DNA from: Pisaster brevispinus
Lineage: Eukaryota; Echinodermata; Asteroidea; Forcipulatida; Asteriidae
Direction of reading: 5' to 3'
DNA: 64,000 nt
Assembly: GCA_023634235.1 (NCBI GenBank)
Contig: JAMKCF010000001.1
Span: 11,852,258-11,916,257 of the forward strand
The notes beneath the pieces are model-generated. The model was not told where the DNA came from and did no database searches. It worked only from the letters and a program-made list of their open reading frames with translations. Both the position numbers and the translations under genes were made by a program. Shown in pieces: positions 1 through 12,007 of this stretch. Position 1 is the first letter of the stretch, and every line of letters begins with the position of its first letter.

Positions 1-775
1 CAGTCCTTTGAACATTATGAAGCCTTCTTTCCAGGTTCTTGTTGATGCCAGTCAAGAGACTGTTGCAGTAGTCCAGTCTAGATGTTACTAGTGTGTGCAC
101 AGCTAACTTTGTGGTCTCGACAGTCAGCAGCTTTCGCACTCTACCTATGTTGACCAGATTGAAGTTGGCAGACTTGACTATACTGGATACCTGAGCAGAC
201 ATGGTCATCCCAGAGTCGAACATGACCCCAAGATTTCTAACAGGATTAGTCTGGATAGAGACATCAACTCCAGCAATCTTTAGGGATGGCAGGTTGAACT
301 TGGAAAGTTGAGCTCTGAAACCAAACAGCAATACTTCTGTTTTGTCTGCATTGAGCCGAAGGAAATTAGATGACATCCAGTTCTGAACCTCTGTGATGCA
401 ATCTTCTATTCTGGAGACCCCAAGTAGAATGCCATCAGGTGTAGTAGGACAGATGGATGTGTAGATATGGGTGTCATCAGCATACATATGAAAATTAATG
501 CCATGTCTACGGATGATGTTTCCTAGTGGTAGGGTGTAGATTAGAAATAGAAGTGGGCCCAGCACAGATCCCTGGGGGACACCACATTTCAGTTGTTGAG
601 GTGAGGAAGACTCTTGGTTAATCTGGACTTGCTGTGATCTGTCAGACAAATAGGACATGAACCACTTCAGTGAGATGGCATGAACTCCGAGAAGCTTCTC
701 CATCCGATGAAGAAGGACGCTGTGGTCGATTGTATCGAAGGCGGCGCTGAGATCAAGCTAAACAATGGTTGTCAT
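1..775 (-). pseudogene. LINE reverse transcriptase fragment (CR1/L2-like), cut by the window edge
   Basis: The complement reads open from 757 to base 1. RT motifs appear in the expected order: LDLSAAFDTIDHSVLL (block A), CGVPQGSVLGPLLFLIY (block B), YADDTHIYTS with the catalytic DD at 473-484, and SRLDYCNSLLTG in the C-terminal part. This protein would make cDNA from LINE RNA by target-primed reverse transcription. The wording is closest to CR1/L2-type elements, which is family recall rather than a search. A single TAG at 758-760 lies just before LDLSAAF where Gln is usual, consistent with CAG to TAG decay. Upstream only a short MTTIV stretch remains, and homology stops at a pyrimidine run plus CAG (776-788), so the endonuclease and first RT blocks are absent. 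The 3' end lies outside the window. Confidence 0.9.
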
Positions 776-788
776 CTGAAAAAAATAA

Positions 789-2111
789 CAAATAATTCAT
801 GTTTTAAATAAATGATTGAAAATGAAATGATTGATGCAACATGTTTCGTGGAAAATGTTGCACTAAAGTATTAGTATTGAAAATGTTTGAAACTTTTGAA
901 AATAGAGGGAGGGGGAGCACTATGTGTCCATTTTAATTTTGAAAAAATGGGGAAATGCCTGGCATCACTGCAAAGAATAAAGTATTTTTCTCTAGCCCGT
1001 TTTGAAATTTTACACAAGACCAATGTCTCATCTCAACTATAATGTGGCTGATCATTGAAATCCGAGCACTACCATATGGGTTATGAGCTGTCAAAAGATG
1101 GTATATTTTCATACTAAAAAGTCAAAAAACACCCCTATTTGAAATTAATGGTATAACTCACCCAGATACATGTTCTTCGTGATTACTTACATACATTGCA
1201 CTCTCTAGTCTAAGGACCCACCTATCCATACATTTTAAAGAATATAATTTTCTATAAAAATGCTGTTAAATGGTAACGCGGCCTTGAAATTAGGCAAATT
1301 TCACTATTCCAAAACCAAAAAGTTGCAAAACTACCCTGAAATGATAATTCAGCTGTTGCCATGGCAACTAAGCTATTTTCCGATATTTTTTCCATATTTG
1401 TTAGTTTGGGGCAAAGATCCATAAATGAAAGTATGAAAAAAAATGACTGTGGCCTACCTAACCTATGTTTGATAATTACACTAGAGTCCCTTAATTTTAA
1501 ATACTGGGAAATGACACTCTCTATATTGGTGGATTCTTGCACATGCTAATTTCAAATCGAAATTTCACCATTTTGTGCGCACATGGGCACCTAAGAACAA
1601 TAATTTTTGACTTTTTCATCCTGTATGTGTATCACAGGTGAACATATGTATTTCCCAGGCATGTATCACCAAAGTGAATAATAATCGGGGGTTGATCAAA
1701 GCCTATATAGATTGTATGCATGTACTCGATACAAGAACAAAATTGCGATGTTTTAATCCATTGACATCTTCAATAGTGTGGCGGAATTGCATTTGTTAGT
1801 GGCAAATTACAATCTGATCCTGGGCCTAATTATTCCTCAGGCTTGAAGACCATCGAGAGATCTAAAAGCTAAGGGACAAGGTCCATTTTGGAGGAAATAT
1901 ACCGCCGATTGCATAATGATCGTCTAATCCTACTGCTACACAGTAATTCAATTACAAGGACACCTTGGCAAGTGGATTGTCGGTGAACTAATAATCACAA
2001 GATCATTTATTGCATCAATCAACATTCAATCAAACAGTGTACATAATTGGAGTCTACACCAGTATATGAACCTTAATACAGGGCCCTATACAGCCGTGTA
2101 TAACCATAGAC
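789..2111. other. no gene recognised
   Basis: AT-rich sequence with short runs in all frames. No motif, splice-bounded coding block or inverted repeat convinced me. Confidence 0.5.
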
Positions 2112-2206
2112 ACTAGCATGTAACCACAACAGTTCTTACATGTAACCCCTGTCTCTTACATGTAACCATACTTATATGTAACCATATCTCTTGCATGTAA
2201 CCATAT
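2112..2206 (+). repeat. degenerate CATGTAACC repeats, target of the 4.7-kb element
   Basis: Short imperfect direct repeats built on CATGTAACC recur roughly every 20-30 bases and resume at 6895-6918 after the inserted element. One unit (about 2178-2200, GTAACCATATCTCTTGCATG) shows the uninterrupted order, and the sequence beyond the insertion continues exactly as that unit predicts. Confidence 0.7.
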
Positions 2207-2946
2207 GTGACCTGTCATAACGAAACCCGGACAAAGTCGCAAACGTATATTTCCAGTAAACAGCGTGAGAAGTTATTTTTGTGTGGGGAGGTCGATTTGG
2301 AGATTTTGACACATTCGTGACAGGTAACAGATCAGCCGGCGACTTTCCAATAATCAATTCAATCTGTCAAGTAAAAAACATGATTTTGAGCATTTTTTAT
2401 GAACGAAAGATGCACAAAAATGAGGCCGAAAGAATCAAAAATTACGAATTATAACCAACTTTTTTTAGCTTTTCAAACAACCCCCCTACATAAATTTGGT
2501 ATTGTCCGAAAGCTGGAAGCCCAATGTTTTTTTTTCAGAGTGGGAAAAATAAAAGATGACATCATAGTTAACCAATAATTGAGTTTCGTTTAGAGCCTTG
2601 ACGTGTAAACAACTTTGTTGGCGTTGCCGTGGACGTCTTTTAGAAGCTACGTGATTCATCAGCGTGCATCATGTGATCGAATGCCCGCAAGTTAATACTG
2701 TCTAGGTCCACTGTACACTACACGGTTCTTGCGTTATTGCAGTGGAAGGGGACCAGACTAACCATGTAAAAGATCAACGTGTCCGGGATGCAGTGTATAC
2801 TAGTATGCTTGTCACGCTTACCTTAATTTCGGAAACCGATTTTATTGATAAGTAAGAGTAGCAATTTCTCAGATATTTTGTCACTTTGTTGGCTTTAATA
2901 TTTCGTAGATTGAAGGAATTGTGTATACAAACAAAAGTAAGTCACG

Positions 2947-5926
2947 ATGCCTTCTGTCACGCCTGGATCGTCTCGAGAAACTGTGGATGAATCTGCTTTG
3001 AATTTGAGAACAGCATTAAATGAAGCCATCGTGCTTGGCTTAGCGGCGCAAGATAACGCCAACTTAACTGAGCTTCTCAGTCAGTTTTTTGGAGATGATG
3101 TATCCTCAGACAATGACGAAGACGAGAAAGACGGATCTGAAGAAGAGGAAGAGTTTGATTTGGGGAACAATGAGTACGCCGACGAGGGGCCTGAGGATAT
3201 GGACATTGACTCCGATAACGAAGAAAACGATGTCCACAATCATGGCAATGATGGTGTTGTTCCTGATCTCCCACAAGAGATATTAGGTATAGAAGGCACT
3301 GATGAGTGGACATCTCCGGATAATGACGAGGAACTGGACAAGATTAACAATTTCAAGAACTGTACTTGTGCCAGAAATGCTGTCAAAGTTAATCCATGTA
3401 CAAACAAATTTGAGAACACTTTCATATTACAGTTGCGTGCGCAAATGACAGATACTGCAATGACTTCACGAGAGTGCATTATGTTTATCATGGGGAGAAT
3501 AAGCGCAACGAGGACGACAAAGACAACGCAATGCACCAAACGAGCTCGAAAAAAGGAAAGAAAAAGGTTCGTGTCACATACCTGATTGATGGGGTGAAAG
3601 TTTGTCGCAAGGCCTTCGTTTTCATGCATAAGTAAAAAATGATGTAACATTAAATAGTGCCTTTTTTATTAAAACATTTAAAGTAATAAAAAAAAAAGGA
3701 AAGGGATAAAGACAGTAGACAAGGATAAACCGGCTTGCTAAAAATAGTCTTGATGAATGCTTTGTTGGCCTATTCAGTCGTTGTTTAACACTGGTTCGTA
3801 AGCAAAAATGAAGTAGCCTTGTATTATACAATGAAATGAGGCCCTAATTTTTAATCACACTCAATACATTTATTTTTGTTTCCAGTATTGGTAATGATCA
3901 GCTGTCATCAATAATCAAGCAGTATGAGAAGCATGGTGCTGTACCACCCTCAAAGAAACTCGGGGGGAAGGCGGAACAACAAAAGAGCGCTGTCTGATGC
4001 AGACGTAAGAAGAGTGGTAACTTTTATCACTAACTACGCCGATGTTAATGGGATGGTGATACCAGGCCGTATTAGGGGCATGAAATGTTCCGACCCCAGA
4101 GTTCGACTGCTTTCTTCCAAAGAAAACAAGTTGTCACTTTGGAGACAGTACTAAAGGCAACTCGAGGCCTTCAATGAGGCACATCGCAATGCAGGTACAG
4201 TGAAATGTTAAATATTATAGTATCTGTAATCATCATAAAGTTACATGTACATTGCCAATTTTTTTGTATGGTTTGTTTTACTGTTATACATGTAAATTAT
4301 CTTTTTATAGAGTTCATGCAGTAAACCAACTGCCATTACATGAACAGTGTGTTGTAATAGTGACTTGTGGTTGAAAAAGAAACATTTGCATATAAAGCGC
4401 AGAAGCAGTATCACAAGCTACATGCCTTACTCCATTTTACACAATATCAATGAATATTTTTTGACAATCATGTTCTATAAAAACTTGTTTGTGTCTAACA
4501 CAGGTGAACTGGAACACAGGATTGTCAAGAGGGTTGCGTTTTCATACATGTGGAAACGCTACACGCCATTTATCCTAACAACTAAACCCATGAGTGGCCT
4601 GTGCTGGAAATGTCAACAAAATAACAGCTGTGTATCACAGTGCCAACATGCCGGAGGAACTCAAGTTGGAGAGAATTGAGTACCAGCAAGAGCATCTACG
4701 TCTCGTTGCTATGGAAAGGAGCTTTTATCGATCATTGGTAGACAACGCGAAGGAAGCAGTTGGAGAAGATGTGAACCTTGGAATGTATCCCCCATGATCC
4801 AGGCAAATTTAAATGCACTAATCATTTGACTTTGCACAACAGGTGCATTTTCCGAGTGACCCCCTGCAGCCTGGACCCATGTATTTCTTGTGCCCGAGGA
4901 AATGTGGCGTCTTTGTTAGGCAATCCCTCAACAAGTTAATTACATTATAGATAAAGGAGTAGCAGTAGGCAAAGGATCCAATGCTGTTGTTAGTTATATC
5001 CATGACTTTTTTCAGAATTTTGGACTTGGTGAACAAGACGTTGACCTACATTGTGATAACTGCTCAGGACAGAATAAAAACAAGTATGTCGTGGTATTCT
5101 GCCTGGCGAGCCATCATGGGTCTTCTTAAGAATATCACAGTGAACTTTATGATTGCCGTACAAACAAAATTTGCACCGGATTGGTGCTTCGGCTCAATCA
5201 AGCAACGATATCGCAGGAGTATGGTGAGCTGTCTGAGGGACATCGAGGATGTAGTACAAGCAAGCTCAGTCACAGGTGTAAATCTTCCACGACTGGTAGG
5301 AATCGAAGATGGCCAAGTTACTGTCCCGACGTATGACTGGCAGAATTTCCTCTCCCCGTACTTTGTGCCACTTCAAGGTATCAAGGCTTGCCACCACATG
5401 AGGTAAATCCATTTTTTTATACGTACATAATGTAATTTTTTTCATGCAGCATAACTTAAATTTTGTGGCAGCAATGGTCAGGTTGTGTTTTGCTCTATAC
5501 TGCCTTACAGTTGGTAAAAAAATCCTGTACTGTTAATTTTAAAATTTATCTCTTATAATGATTATTTATTTTTCAGTTGATTATTTAGGTTCAGTAGTGA
5601 GCATCCCTGCAAAGTGTTCACCAAGCTTTACAGCAGAGGACGATGAGGAGTTTCTGATGCTGCGCATTCCAACTAGTCTTCCACCAAGAGATTTGCCTGA
5701 TCCTCTCCCTGTACCAGGTTTGTCATTTGCCTGTGCACAATATCTGCACAAGCAAATTCGGGATTTTTGCACCGCGGAGACACAAGATGTTACTTGCCCA
5801 GCTCCTAAACCCAATGAAGAAGTCCATACATCCGAGGATTCTAGTGATGAGGAACCATCGTCTGCCGATTCTACTGATGATGATGCACCACTAGCCAAGA
5901 TTGCCCGTGTGACATGTCTGCGCTAA
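2947..5926 (+). pseudogene. putative transposase of the 4.7-kb element (DNC-GQNKN family), four exons, decayed
   Basis: Exons 2947-3631, 3886-4194, 4504-5402 and 5577-5926 are bounded by GT..AG and join in frame (FMH-NIGNDQL across intron 1, RNA-GELEH across intron 2). Exon 1 starts acidic, then gives VCRKAFVFMH. Exon 2 has RALSDADVRRVVTFITNYA. Exon 3 has a CWKC knuckle, SANMPEELK and ERSFYRSL, then LHCDNCSGQNKNKYV near 5049-5090 and KFAPDWCFGSIKQRYRRS. This order matches an abundant metazoan repeat-derived family that I recall (DUF7869-like, name uncertain); the DNC Asp may be an RNase H-fold catalytic residue, by inference. Breaks: frameshifts near 3550, 3965, 4617, 5090 and 5640, a stop near 4152, and a TAA at 4819-4821 where Tyr is expected. 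It cannot make an intact protein. Confidence 0.75.
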
Positions 5927-6214
5927 AACTGAACAGAACTCTCTGAAAAAGAAGTAAAGGATGCCTTAATTTTTACTGAATCATTCATGATTTCTCTTTC
6001 AACCATTTTGACCGGTCATGTTTTGGAAGTGTTCAGGGTTGAATTTTTTTTTTAAATGCCGAAAAAAAACCACCCGTTTTGGCCCTGTATGATTTCTGAA
6101 GAAAAAAACAAAATATTTTTAACTGCTTTTTAACAAATTTTTGTTTAATTTAAAGGGTTTGGGTACTTTTTGTACGAAACAAAACACAATGTTCACAGAC
6201 TTACATTAAACTAA

Positions 6215-6389
6215 AGCCCGGTTCATTCTTCCTGTGAACGCGAATGCGAAGCGAATATTGATGTCAGAAATTCGCAACAAATAATTCGCAGCAGTTAAAA
6301 TGTGCTCAACTCCTGCGAAACAATCGCTGCGAAAACGGCCCTGTGACGTCAAAATTCGCTTCGCATTCGCAGGAAGTATGAATCGGGCT
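6215..6389. mobile_element. 175-bp MITE with TAA target duplication
   Basis: Inverted ends AGCCCGGTTCATTCTTCCTG and CAGGAAGTATGAATCGGGCT, with inboard symmetry around GCGAATGCGAAGCGAAT and ATTCGCTTCGCATTCGC. TAA stands on both sides (6212-6214, 6390-6392). A 3-bp TWA duplication and short TIRs fit a Tourist-like, PIF-Harbinger-mobilised MITE. It sits in the 3' untranslated part of the 4.7-kb element and is therefore younger than it. Confidence 0.75.
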
Positions 6390-6924
6390 TAACACGGATT
6401 GAAGATAATGATAGTAGAAAGCTTCCCTTAAAATATTACTTGCTGAGGTGCTGTATTTTTTTGAGAAATGAGTAAAATAATGTAGCAAAAATAATTTTCG
6501 TCTCGGGAGACGAAAGTTATTTTAGCAAGTACACTGTTCAACGTATTTACGCGACTTTCCTTAAAACATTGCTCTGTGATTTTCATTTTTTTCCCAAAAA
6601 CTTGACGACTAATGAAGCTGAAACTTCTACAGGTAAATAATATTACTTACATCTTCATTCACAGTGAGCAGGGACTCATGTAGCTTGACCTTGTGTATAA
6701 AAGATCGTTTTTCTTTGTTTTAACTTGCTGCTGGTTCATGGTTTAAAACCCGACCCTGGGGCTGATTGAGAGGGGTTACAGACGCAAGTCATTTATCAAT
6801 GGAAAACTTAGGACCTGGGGATTCCAGTAAGACCAAAAAGGTTACACACATTTTTCCCAACTTTGTCCGGGTTTTGTGTTGACAGGTCACATATCTCTTG
6901 CATGTAACCCTACTGTAATCCCAA

Positions 6925-7929
6925 GCTAATGTATGTCACCGTACTTGCAAGTGACCCTATGGTAATGGAGGTGTACCCACGGAAAGGGATCTCCAAGGTC
7001 TCTACTGTCCACGGAACACTCAATACCGGTTCACACTACAAGCAATAAATTCGTAGTAACCATCAACTACAACACCCCAAGGACACGACTCACGCTGTCC
7101 CATTGTGCCTTTACTTATACACTAAACTTGCACTAGAAGGTGCTCTCGCCTTAGTCACTAGCCAACGCTTTTGTGACCGGCAACTGTACTCTGCTAGCGT
7201 GTCACAAAACCAATAACGTTAAAATATATAGAGGAATATTCCACAACAAAATGCAAGGATAATCTTGTATGTAGGCTCTTAGCCTATTACACAAAATGCA
7301 AGGATAAACACATAATACACAGTATGCAATTGAGGTCAACTTACGATCTCCCCTGCTCCTCCTATCTGCACTTCTGTCGCTAGACCACCCTGTCTGCTAC
7401 ACAACACTTCTATTTACAACACAGCACTTAATCTTGTAAACTTACTTGTTTTACAACTACTCTGCGACTTGCTCGTTTCACAACTAATATGCAACTTACT
7501 CGCTTGACAACTAATCTGCAACTGGCTCGCTCTACCCGACCCCGCTGCTGCATAGCCCAAACATGCGGCCCTGAACCGCCACTGCGCACGCTCACCCTGC
7601 CAGTCCGGGTCACTGCAAGCGCTAAGCCCCGCCTACTTAAACTGCCAAGTCGTCACGCAGCAACACCTGAAAACACACACTTTAAACTAAACCGATCACA
7701 TGTCTCTCACGTGCATTTCCGCTACAATAGGTATTGAATACTGCCACTTTTTGGTTATAATTATTAGGAATGTCATCTAGTAATGGTGATGTTTATAATT
7801 TGTAATGAAATTTTTACCTTTTGGAGATATTTACGTATTCTGGAGAGCACTGGTTCTGGATGGTCGTTAAAAATTGCTGATACCTGTTTTAGTGTTTGCG
7901 CATGTGTGTTGGGATGGGAGGACTTGAAG
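6925..7929. other. no gene recognised; contains a short tandem repeat
   Basis: Mixed-composition sequence. Apart from the 27-bp repeat at 7440-7535 I see no coding motif or splice-bounded block. Confidence 0.4.
7440..7535 (+). repeat. 27-bp tandem repeat, about 3.6 copies
   Basis: Units start at 7440, 7467, 7494 and 7521 (partial). The shared core is ACTTRCTCGYTT followed by ACAACTAMTMTGC. Copies differ by a few bases. No function is implied. Confidence 0.8.
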
Positions 7930-8104
7930 TGTCCAAGTGCTCTACTTAAGCTGTAAATATTGCTTAAAACTGTTCTGCTAAGCAAAAATAAGGAGGATAC
8001 TAGTGACAGAAATGGTACGTGATCTGTATTTTGATGGAACCTTATTCTTTGTTATGCTTAGCTATACTTGTTATGCTTAGTAGGAGCTCTATGAAATTGG
8101 GCCA
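7930..8104. mobile_element. diverged copy of the GGGCCCAATTTCAT MITE family
   Basis: The right end GAGCTCTATGAAATTGGGCC (8085-8104) matches the right end of the copy at 55450-55642. The interior aligns by eye in the same order: CTTAAGC, TTGCTTAA, TCTGCTAA, GGATACTAGTGAC and TTATGCTTAGCTA. The left terminus is eroded. Confidence 0.6.
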
Positions 8105-10139
8105 TCTGGTGCATCTACAGAATTTATTAGAAACGATTCAAGTTTACTCATGGAATTCTAAATTAAATATTTATATATTTAACAACTTATTTAACAAAGT
8201 TATCCGCATGTAATGCAACGCATGGACGTGGAGAAGATGGAAGAGAGTAAAAGTGAAGAATGTTGATAAATATATAATTTACAATAAGAGAAGATTTACA
8301 AAATTGCACTGTTAAAATAAATTTGTCATTCAGACATTAATTTGTCACCGTGACTAGTTTCAGTCAGTCTTTATTGAATGAGGACTTATATACGACTAAT
8401 ATATTTAGACCTTTTGACTAGTTTACATTTGTTACTTGCTTAGAATTGTTGGTGACTTAGACGAGTTTGTCTATTGGTATGAGGAAAGTTGACTGATTTT
8501 CCAATTTTATGCATCTGTTGCTTATAAGCAACATACTGTAGAGCTATGACAAATTAAAGCTTGTCAGACATTTTACATGACGAATGAGCTTCGTTATTTT
8601 CCCGCGGTTAGAATTTAGGCGGGAAGACTAGTGATCATGCCTCCATACCTCCATGATCACATGCACATGCATGCAGTCAAGGTACTTTCACCGCACGCAT
8701 ATGTACGTGTACGTGTTCCACTATGTACGTAGTGTGTGCATCATGCAGTTGTTGGATATGAACTACATATACGCACCCGCACACGCGCGCACACTCCGTA
8801 TCACACCACAGCCAGAAGACCGACCAAACGGGGGCTGCAATGAAAAACATCAAAGAGATGATGTCCACTACTCAAAGGTATGTATTATCAATAATGAGTT
8901 ATATATTTACTTAATTGAGATTGATGAGGCACAGTAGCACTCGACAGCCTAAAAACTAAAAATGATACTATATAGTTCACTGGTTGATAAACTAGCTGTA
9001 AACATGGTAAATAAATACTATAGAACTTATTTAAAAAAATTCAGGGGATGGGGATGGACAAAGCAAACTGCTCTTTTTTTTTTAGTTTATTTTTAGCATT
9101 AACTTCTCAAAGTCTAATACGTTTTACTATTAAGAATGTAACATTTGTAAAAAGTTTATGAGGTTTTGCAAACGTAGGGCCTAGCCTAGGCCTACTACTA
9201 TCAATGCAGCTGAACACTCGGTTTGAAACATTGAGGTAGACAAGGCCAGGGTTGCACAAATAATTGTTTTGTCATTTAGTGGTATTTGAAGAGATTGACA
9301 GGCATGCAACTTATTCGCTGATTTGTACATTTTTGTGGAACAAGTATCCCGCCGTCTTGAAAATTCTGTGTTAAAAAAAAATTGGGTACTAAAGTTAGAG
9401 ACTACACATGCGCAATCAAACAGAGGATGAACTTTGGCTATCATGGCTACAGTCAGTCAGTCTGATGTCCCGTGCACATCAAAGACAAATGGAGATCAAT
9501 GCGTTGTACACACAGCAACTTCGTTCTCAGAGTGTCGAGCACTCCCCCAACCCCTCTGAACAAGTAAGCACTGGGGAAGAGGCTCAAACACAGTCTGGTT
9601 CCGCTGTTTTTCTATGCTTTATGAGTGGGGATGCGACTGTAAACAGACGCTTTGTGAATTTTACTGCAACGACGGTGACAGACGATCATGATCATATGGA
9701 CATGTAACTTTAAAAAAAGACATTTACATTGATAGTTTACAAAAGAAATCTATCACTCAGTTTTATTGACCTTGAAACAAAGATGACATCACCAACATTC
9801 TGGTCATCTATTACACAAAAGAGAGGCTTGATTCATTTGAATTGATGAGAACTGTCCATAAAAAAACTGGCAGTAGGGAGGCCTACGTACACTACAGCAT
9901 GTGATGTAGGCCTGCAGTATACTGCATAGACTACAAAATATGGCAAGATCAGGAAATGATGGATGAAAATGGAAACTTAACATGGACAAAATTCCTCTTG
10001 GTTTGTGAAGTCATTCATGGAGGAAATGGTGAAGTAAGTTATGGCGTATCCTGGCAGGGTCCGCAAATCCTGTTTGCTGTGAGCAGTGAGTGAGAATGAA
10101 ATTACCGAGTCTAGTTAGAGGTAACATGTCAGCATAACT
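8105..10139. other. no gene recognised; one hydrophilic open frame at 9408-9707
   Basis: An open frame at 9408-9707 encodes a 99-residue Gln/Ser-rich peptide beginning MRNQTEDELWLSWLQ. It has no domain I know and could be a chance frame or a lone exon. The rest is AT-rich with short palindromes such as TGATCATG..CATGATCA near 8632-8658. Confidence 0.3.
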
Positions 10140-10885
10140 TAGCCCAACTTATTGAGCTGTAATAAGTGTAATGGCTCTTTTTTTTCATATCGGTCTCATA
10201 ACTGTCACATTTACAACCCCTACCCATGTCCAAAACGCTAAGTTTTCAAAGTACGAGCAAGTCGTACCTCTTTGATCGCCGATATCGCCCTCTTCCATAC
10301 GTCACATCGCTCCTACATACTTCATCTTATTCCTTATATTTGCCGAAATACTATGATACATGATGAGGCCTACCAAACGATTAATTTATCCAGATATGAT
10401 ATTTTGAAAATGACAAATAAAAATCCCCATTGAAAATTACATTCAAACTCATCGCGGCGGCCCTCTTGCTGTCTGCTGATCTTGAGAAGTCAGGGCACCC
10501 GGCCTATCACAAGACGGCTTCCCATTCATAAATATGCATAAGGTGACTATTTTACACGCACGAGGCATGAATAACATCATGCGCACACAACAAAGTTAGT
10601 GTGCGACGTCACCTCATGCATATTCAATATTCTGCAGTTGGCCAGTGCCCTGACTCATAGGTAAAATGGCCGCTTCCAGGTCGCGACAAGTTTGAATGTA
10701 ATTTTCAATGGGGATTTTTATTCGTCGTTTTATAGGAGGAATTATGTAGGAGCGATATGCGAGGTACGACTTACTCGTACTTTGAAAACTTAGCGTTTTG
10801 AACATGGGTAGGGGTTGGGCTGTAATAGTGGCAGTTATGAGACCGATGTTAAAAAAGAGCCATTACAGCTCAATAAGTTGGGCTA
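10140..10885. mobile_element. large foldback (hairpin) element
   Basis: The two halves are inverted copies over most of their length. The left arm begins TAGCCCAACTTATTGAGCTG and the right arm ends CAGCTCAATAAGTTGGGCTA. Further paired blocks include AACGCTAAGTTTTCAAAGTA with TACTTTGAAAACTTAGCGTT, and AAAATCCCCATTGAAAATTA with its complement. The symmetry carries on into the loop (AAATATGCATAAGGTGAC, GTCACCTCATGCATATT). TA at both ends fits a TA target. There is no coding capacity, so it must be mobilised in trans. Confidence 0.8.
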
Positions 10886-11106
10886 CATAATACTATGCAT
10901 ACAAATGAAGGTCATTTAAAAAAAATTAAAAGGCAGTGGATATTTTACGGATGACGGTAAAATGATCTAAAATGATGTTTTACTGGTTGTCCTCTCTGAT
11001 TGGTAAAAACTGTTGAGCTTCGCGCATCATACCATCGCGGGTTTGCCCAACCTCCTGTGTGGCTGGTGGATTTTGGCATACCGACCAATCCTTAGCCACA
11101 CATCCT

Positions 11107-11361
11107 GGGCCCAATTTCATGGCTCTGCTTACCGCCGAATTCTGCGCTTACGACCGCCATTCTCCGCCTACGTGCAAGCGCCGAATTTCTGCGCTAGCTG
11201 TGTATGCGTTGAATGAATGCCTAGTAACATGGAGTGCGCATGCGCTCAAGCCAAAATTCCCCGCTAACCTGTGAAATACGCTAGACGTAAGCACATAATT
11301 CCCTGCTTCCGCAAGCGCCGGTTCTTTGCTTGACGGTAAGCAGAGCCATGAAATTGGGCCC
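11107..11361. mobile_element. GGGCCC-terminated MITE
   Basis: A perfect 28-bp inverted repeat begins GGGCCCAATTTCATGGCTCT at 11107 and ends AGAGCCATGAAATTGGGCCC at 11361. The interior is non-coding and rich in CGCC/GCGC. The outer 14 bases are shared with the copy at 55450-55642. Confidence 0.85.
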
Positions 11362-11600
11362 TGCCCATTACAATGTGTGGTGAACATGCAGTGAAAATTT
11401 CAAAAATTCAAGCGGTGGGGTAGCGCTATTTTTAGGCCTTTTTAATGGTTTACATGTGATCTCTGATGTCTTAGCTATCCCAAACTGCTAATGAATAATC
11501 ATCTTACTCGGTATTTTCCAAAATATTGGCCATAATCCATAGACCGCAGACTTTCGGGAAAACAGTTTCAACCAGTGGCAGCCACTTTGAAGTTTACGAC

Positions 11601-11699
11601 GGCTGTTTAATGAGAGATTCCACACAGCAACACATCTTGAGTACAAAGTCGTGGCTGCTGCAATGTGCACTCTCACGGCGGATCTCTCATTAAACAGCC
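11601..11699. repeat. 18-bp inverted repeat with 63-base loop
   Basis: GGCTGTTTAATGAGAGAT at 11601-11618 is perfectly inverted at 11682-11699. It is probably a tiny MITE, but no clear target duplication was seen. Confidence 0.6.
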
Positions 11700-11860
11700 G
11701 GGGGGGGAAATTCCCAAAATGTTAACATGGTGCGTCTTTAGCAACAGCTATGGTTATCGCAGATAATAAGCTTCAACCTTAAACTTTCACAATATGGTTG
11801 AGTTACATGCCTTGATTTTGTAAAACAAAGAAAGCTCTTGGTGTATGTACATGTAATAGG

Positions 11861-12007
11861 CCTTTTTGCAAATACACGGTGGGCACGCGTTTCCCACAGA
11901 GCTGCAGTGCATGCTTGTCTAGGTAGCGATCAATTTGATCGCTAGCTAGACCAGCATGCACTGTGGCTCTACGGGAAACGCATGCACACCGTGTATTTGC
12001 GAAAAGG
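11861..12007. mobile_element. 147-bp hairpin MITE
   Basis: Almost the whole span folds: CCTTTTTGCAAATACACGGT at the left pairs with ACCGTGTATTTGCGAAAAGG at the right. Both arms also carry GTTTCCC/GGGAAAC and AGCATGCACTG blocks around a centre near GATCAATTTGATC. Confidence 0.8.

Larger units (their letters stand above)
2207..6890 (+). mobile_element. 4.7-kb DNA transposon, 31-bp TIRs, ATAT target duplication, superfamily not assigned
   Basis: The ends are inverted copies: GTGACCTGTCA opens the element at 2207 and TGACAGGTCAC closes it at 6890. The full 31-bp TIRs (2207-2237 and 6860-6890) differ at three positions by eye; both contain AACCCGGACAAAGT inboard. ATAT flanks both sides (2203-2206, 6891-6894), consistent with a 4-bp target duplication. 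The flanking CATGTAACC repeat provides an empty-site control. Inside lies one decayed multi-exon gene (2947-5926) on the plus strand and a small MITE (6215-6389). The gene and TIRs together imply a cut-and-paste element. I cannot name the superfamily: 4-bp duplications occur in several. Confidence 0.8.

Noticed and set aside
776..788. True splice acceptor in front of the LINE fragment at 1-775
   Set aside because: The pyrimidine tract plus CAG fits an acceptor, but no upstream exon with LINE blocks was found; truncation there is simpler.
3077..3831. Minus-strand frames opposite exon 1 of the 4.7-kb element
   Set aside because: They are antisense shadows of the acidic N-terminal coding sequence.
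7440..7535. CRISPR-like array
   Set aside because: The copies abut without spacers and vary; it is a plain tandem repeat in animal DNA.
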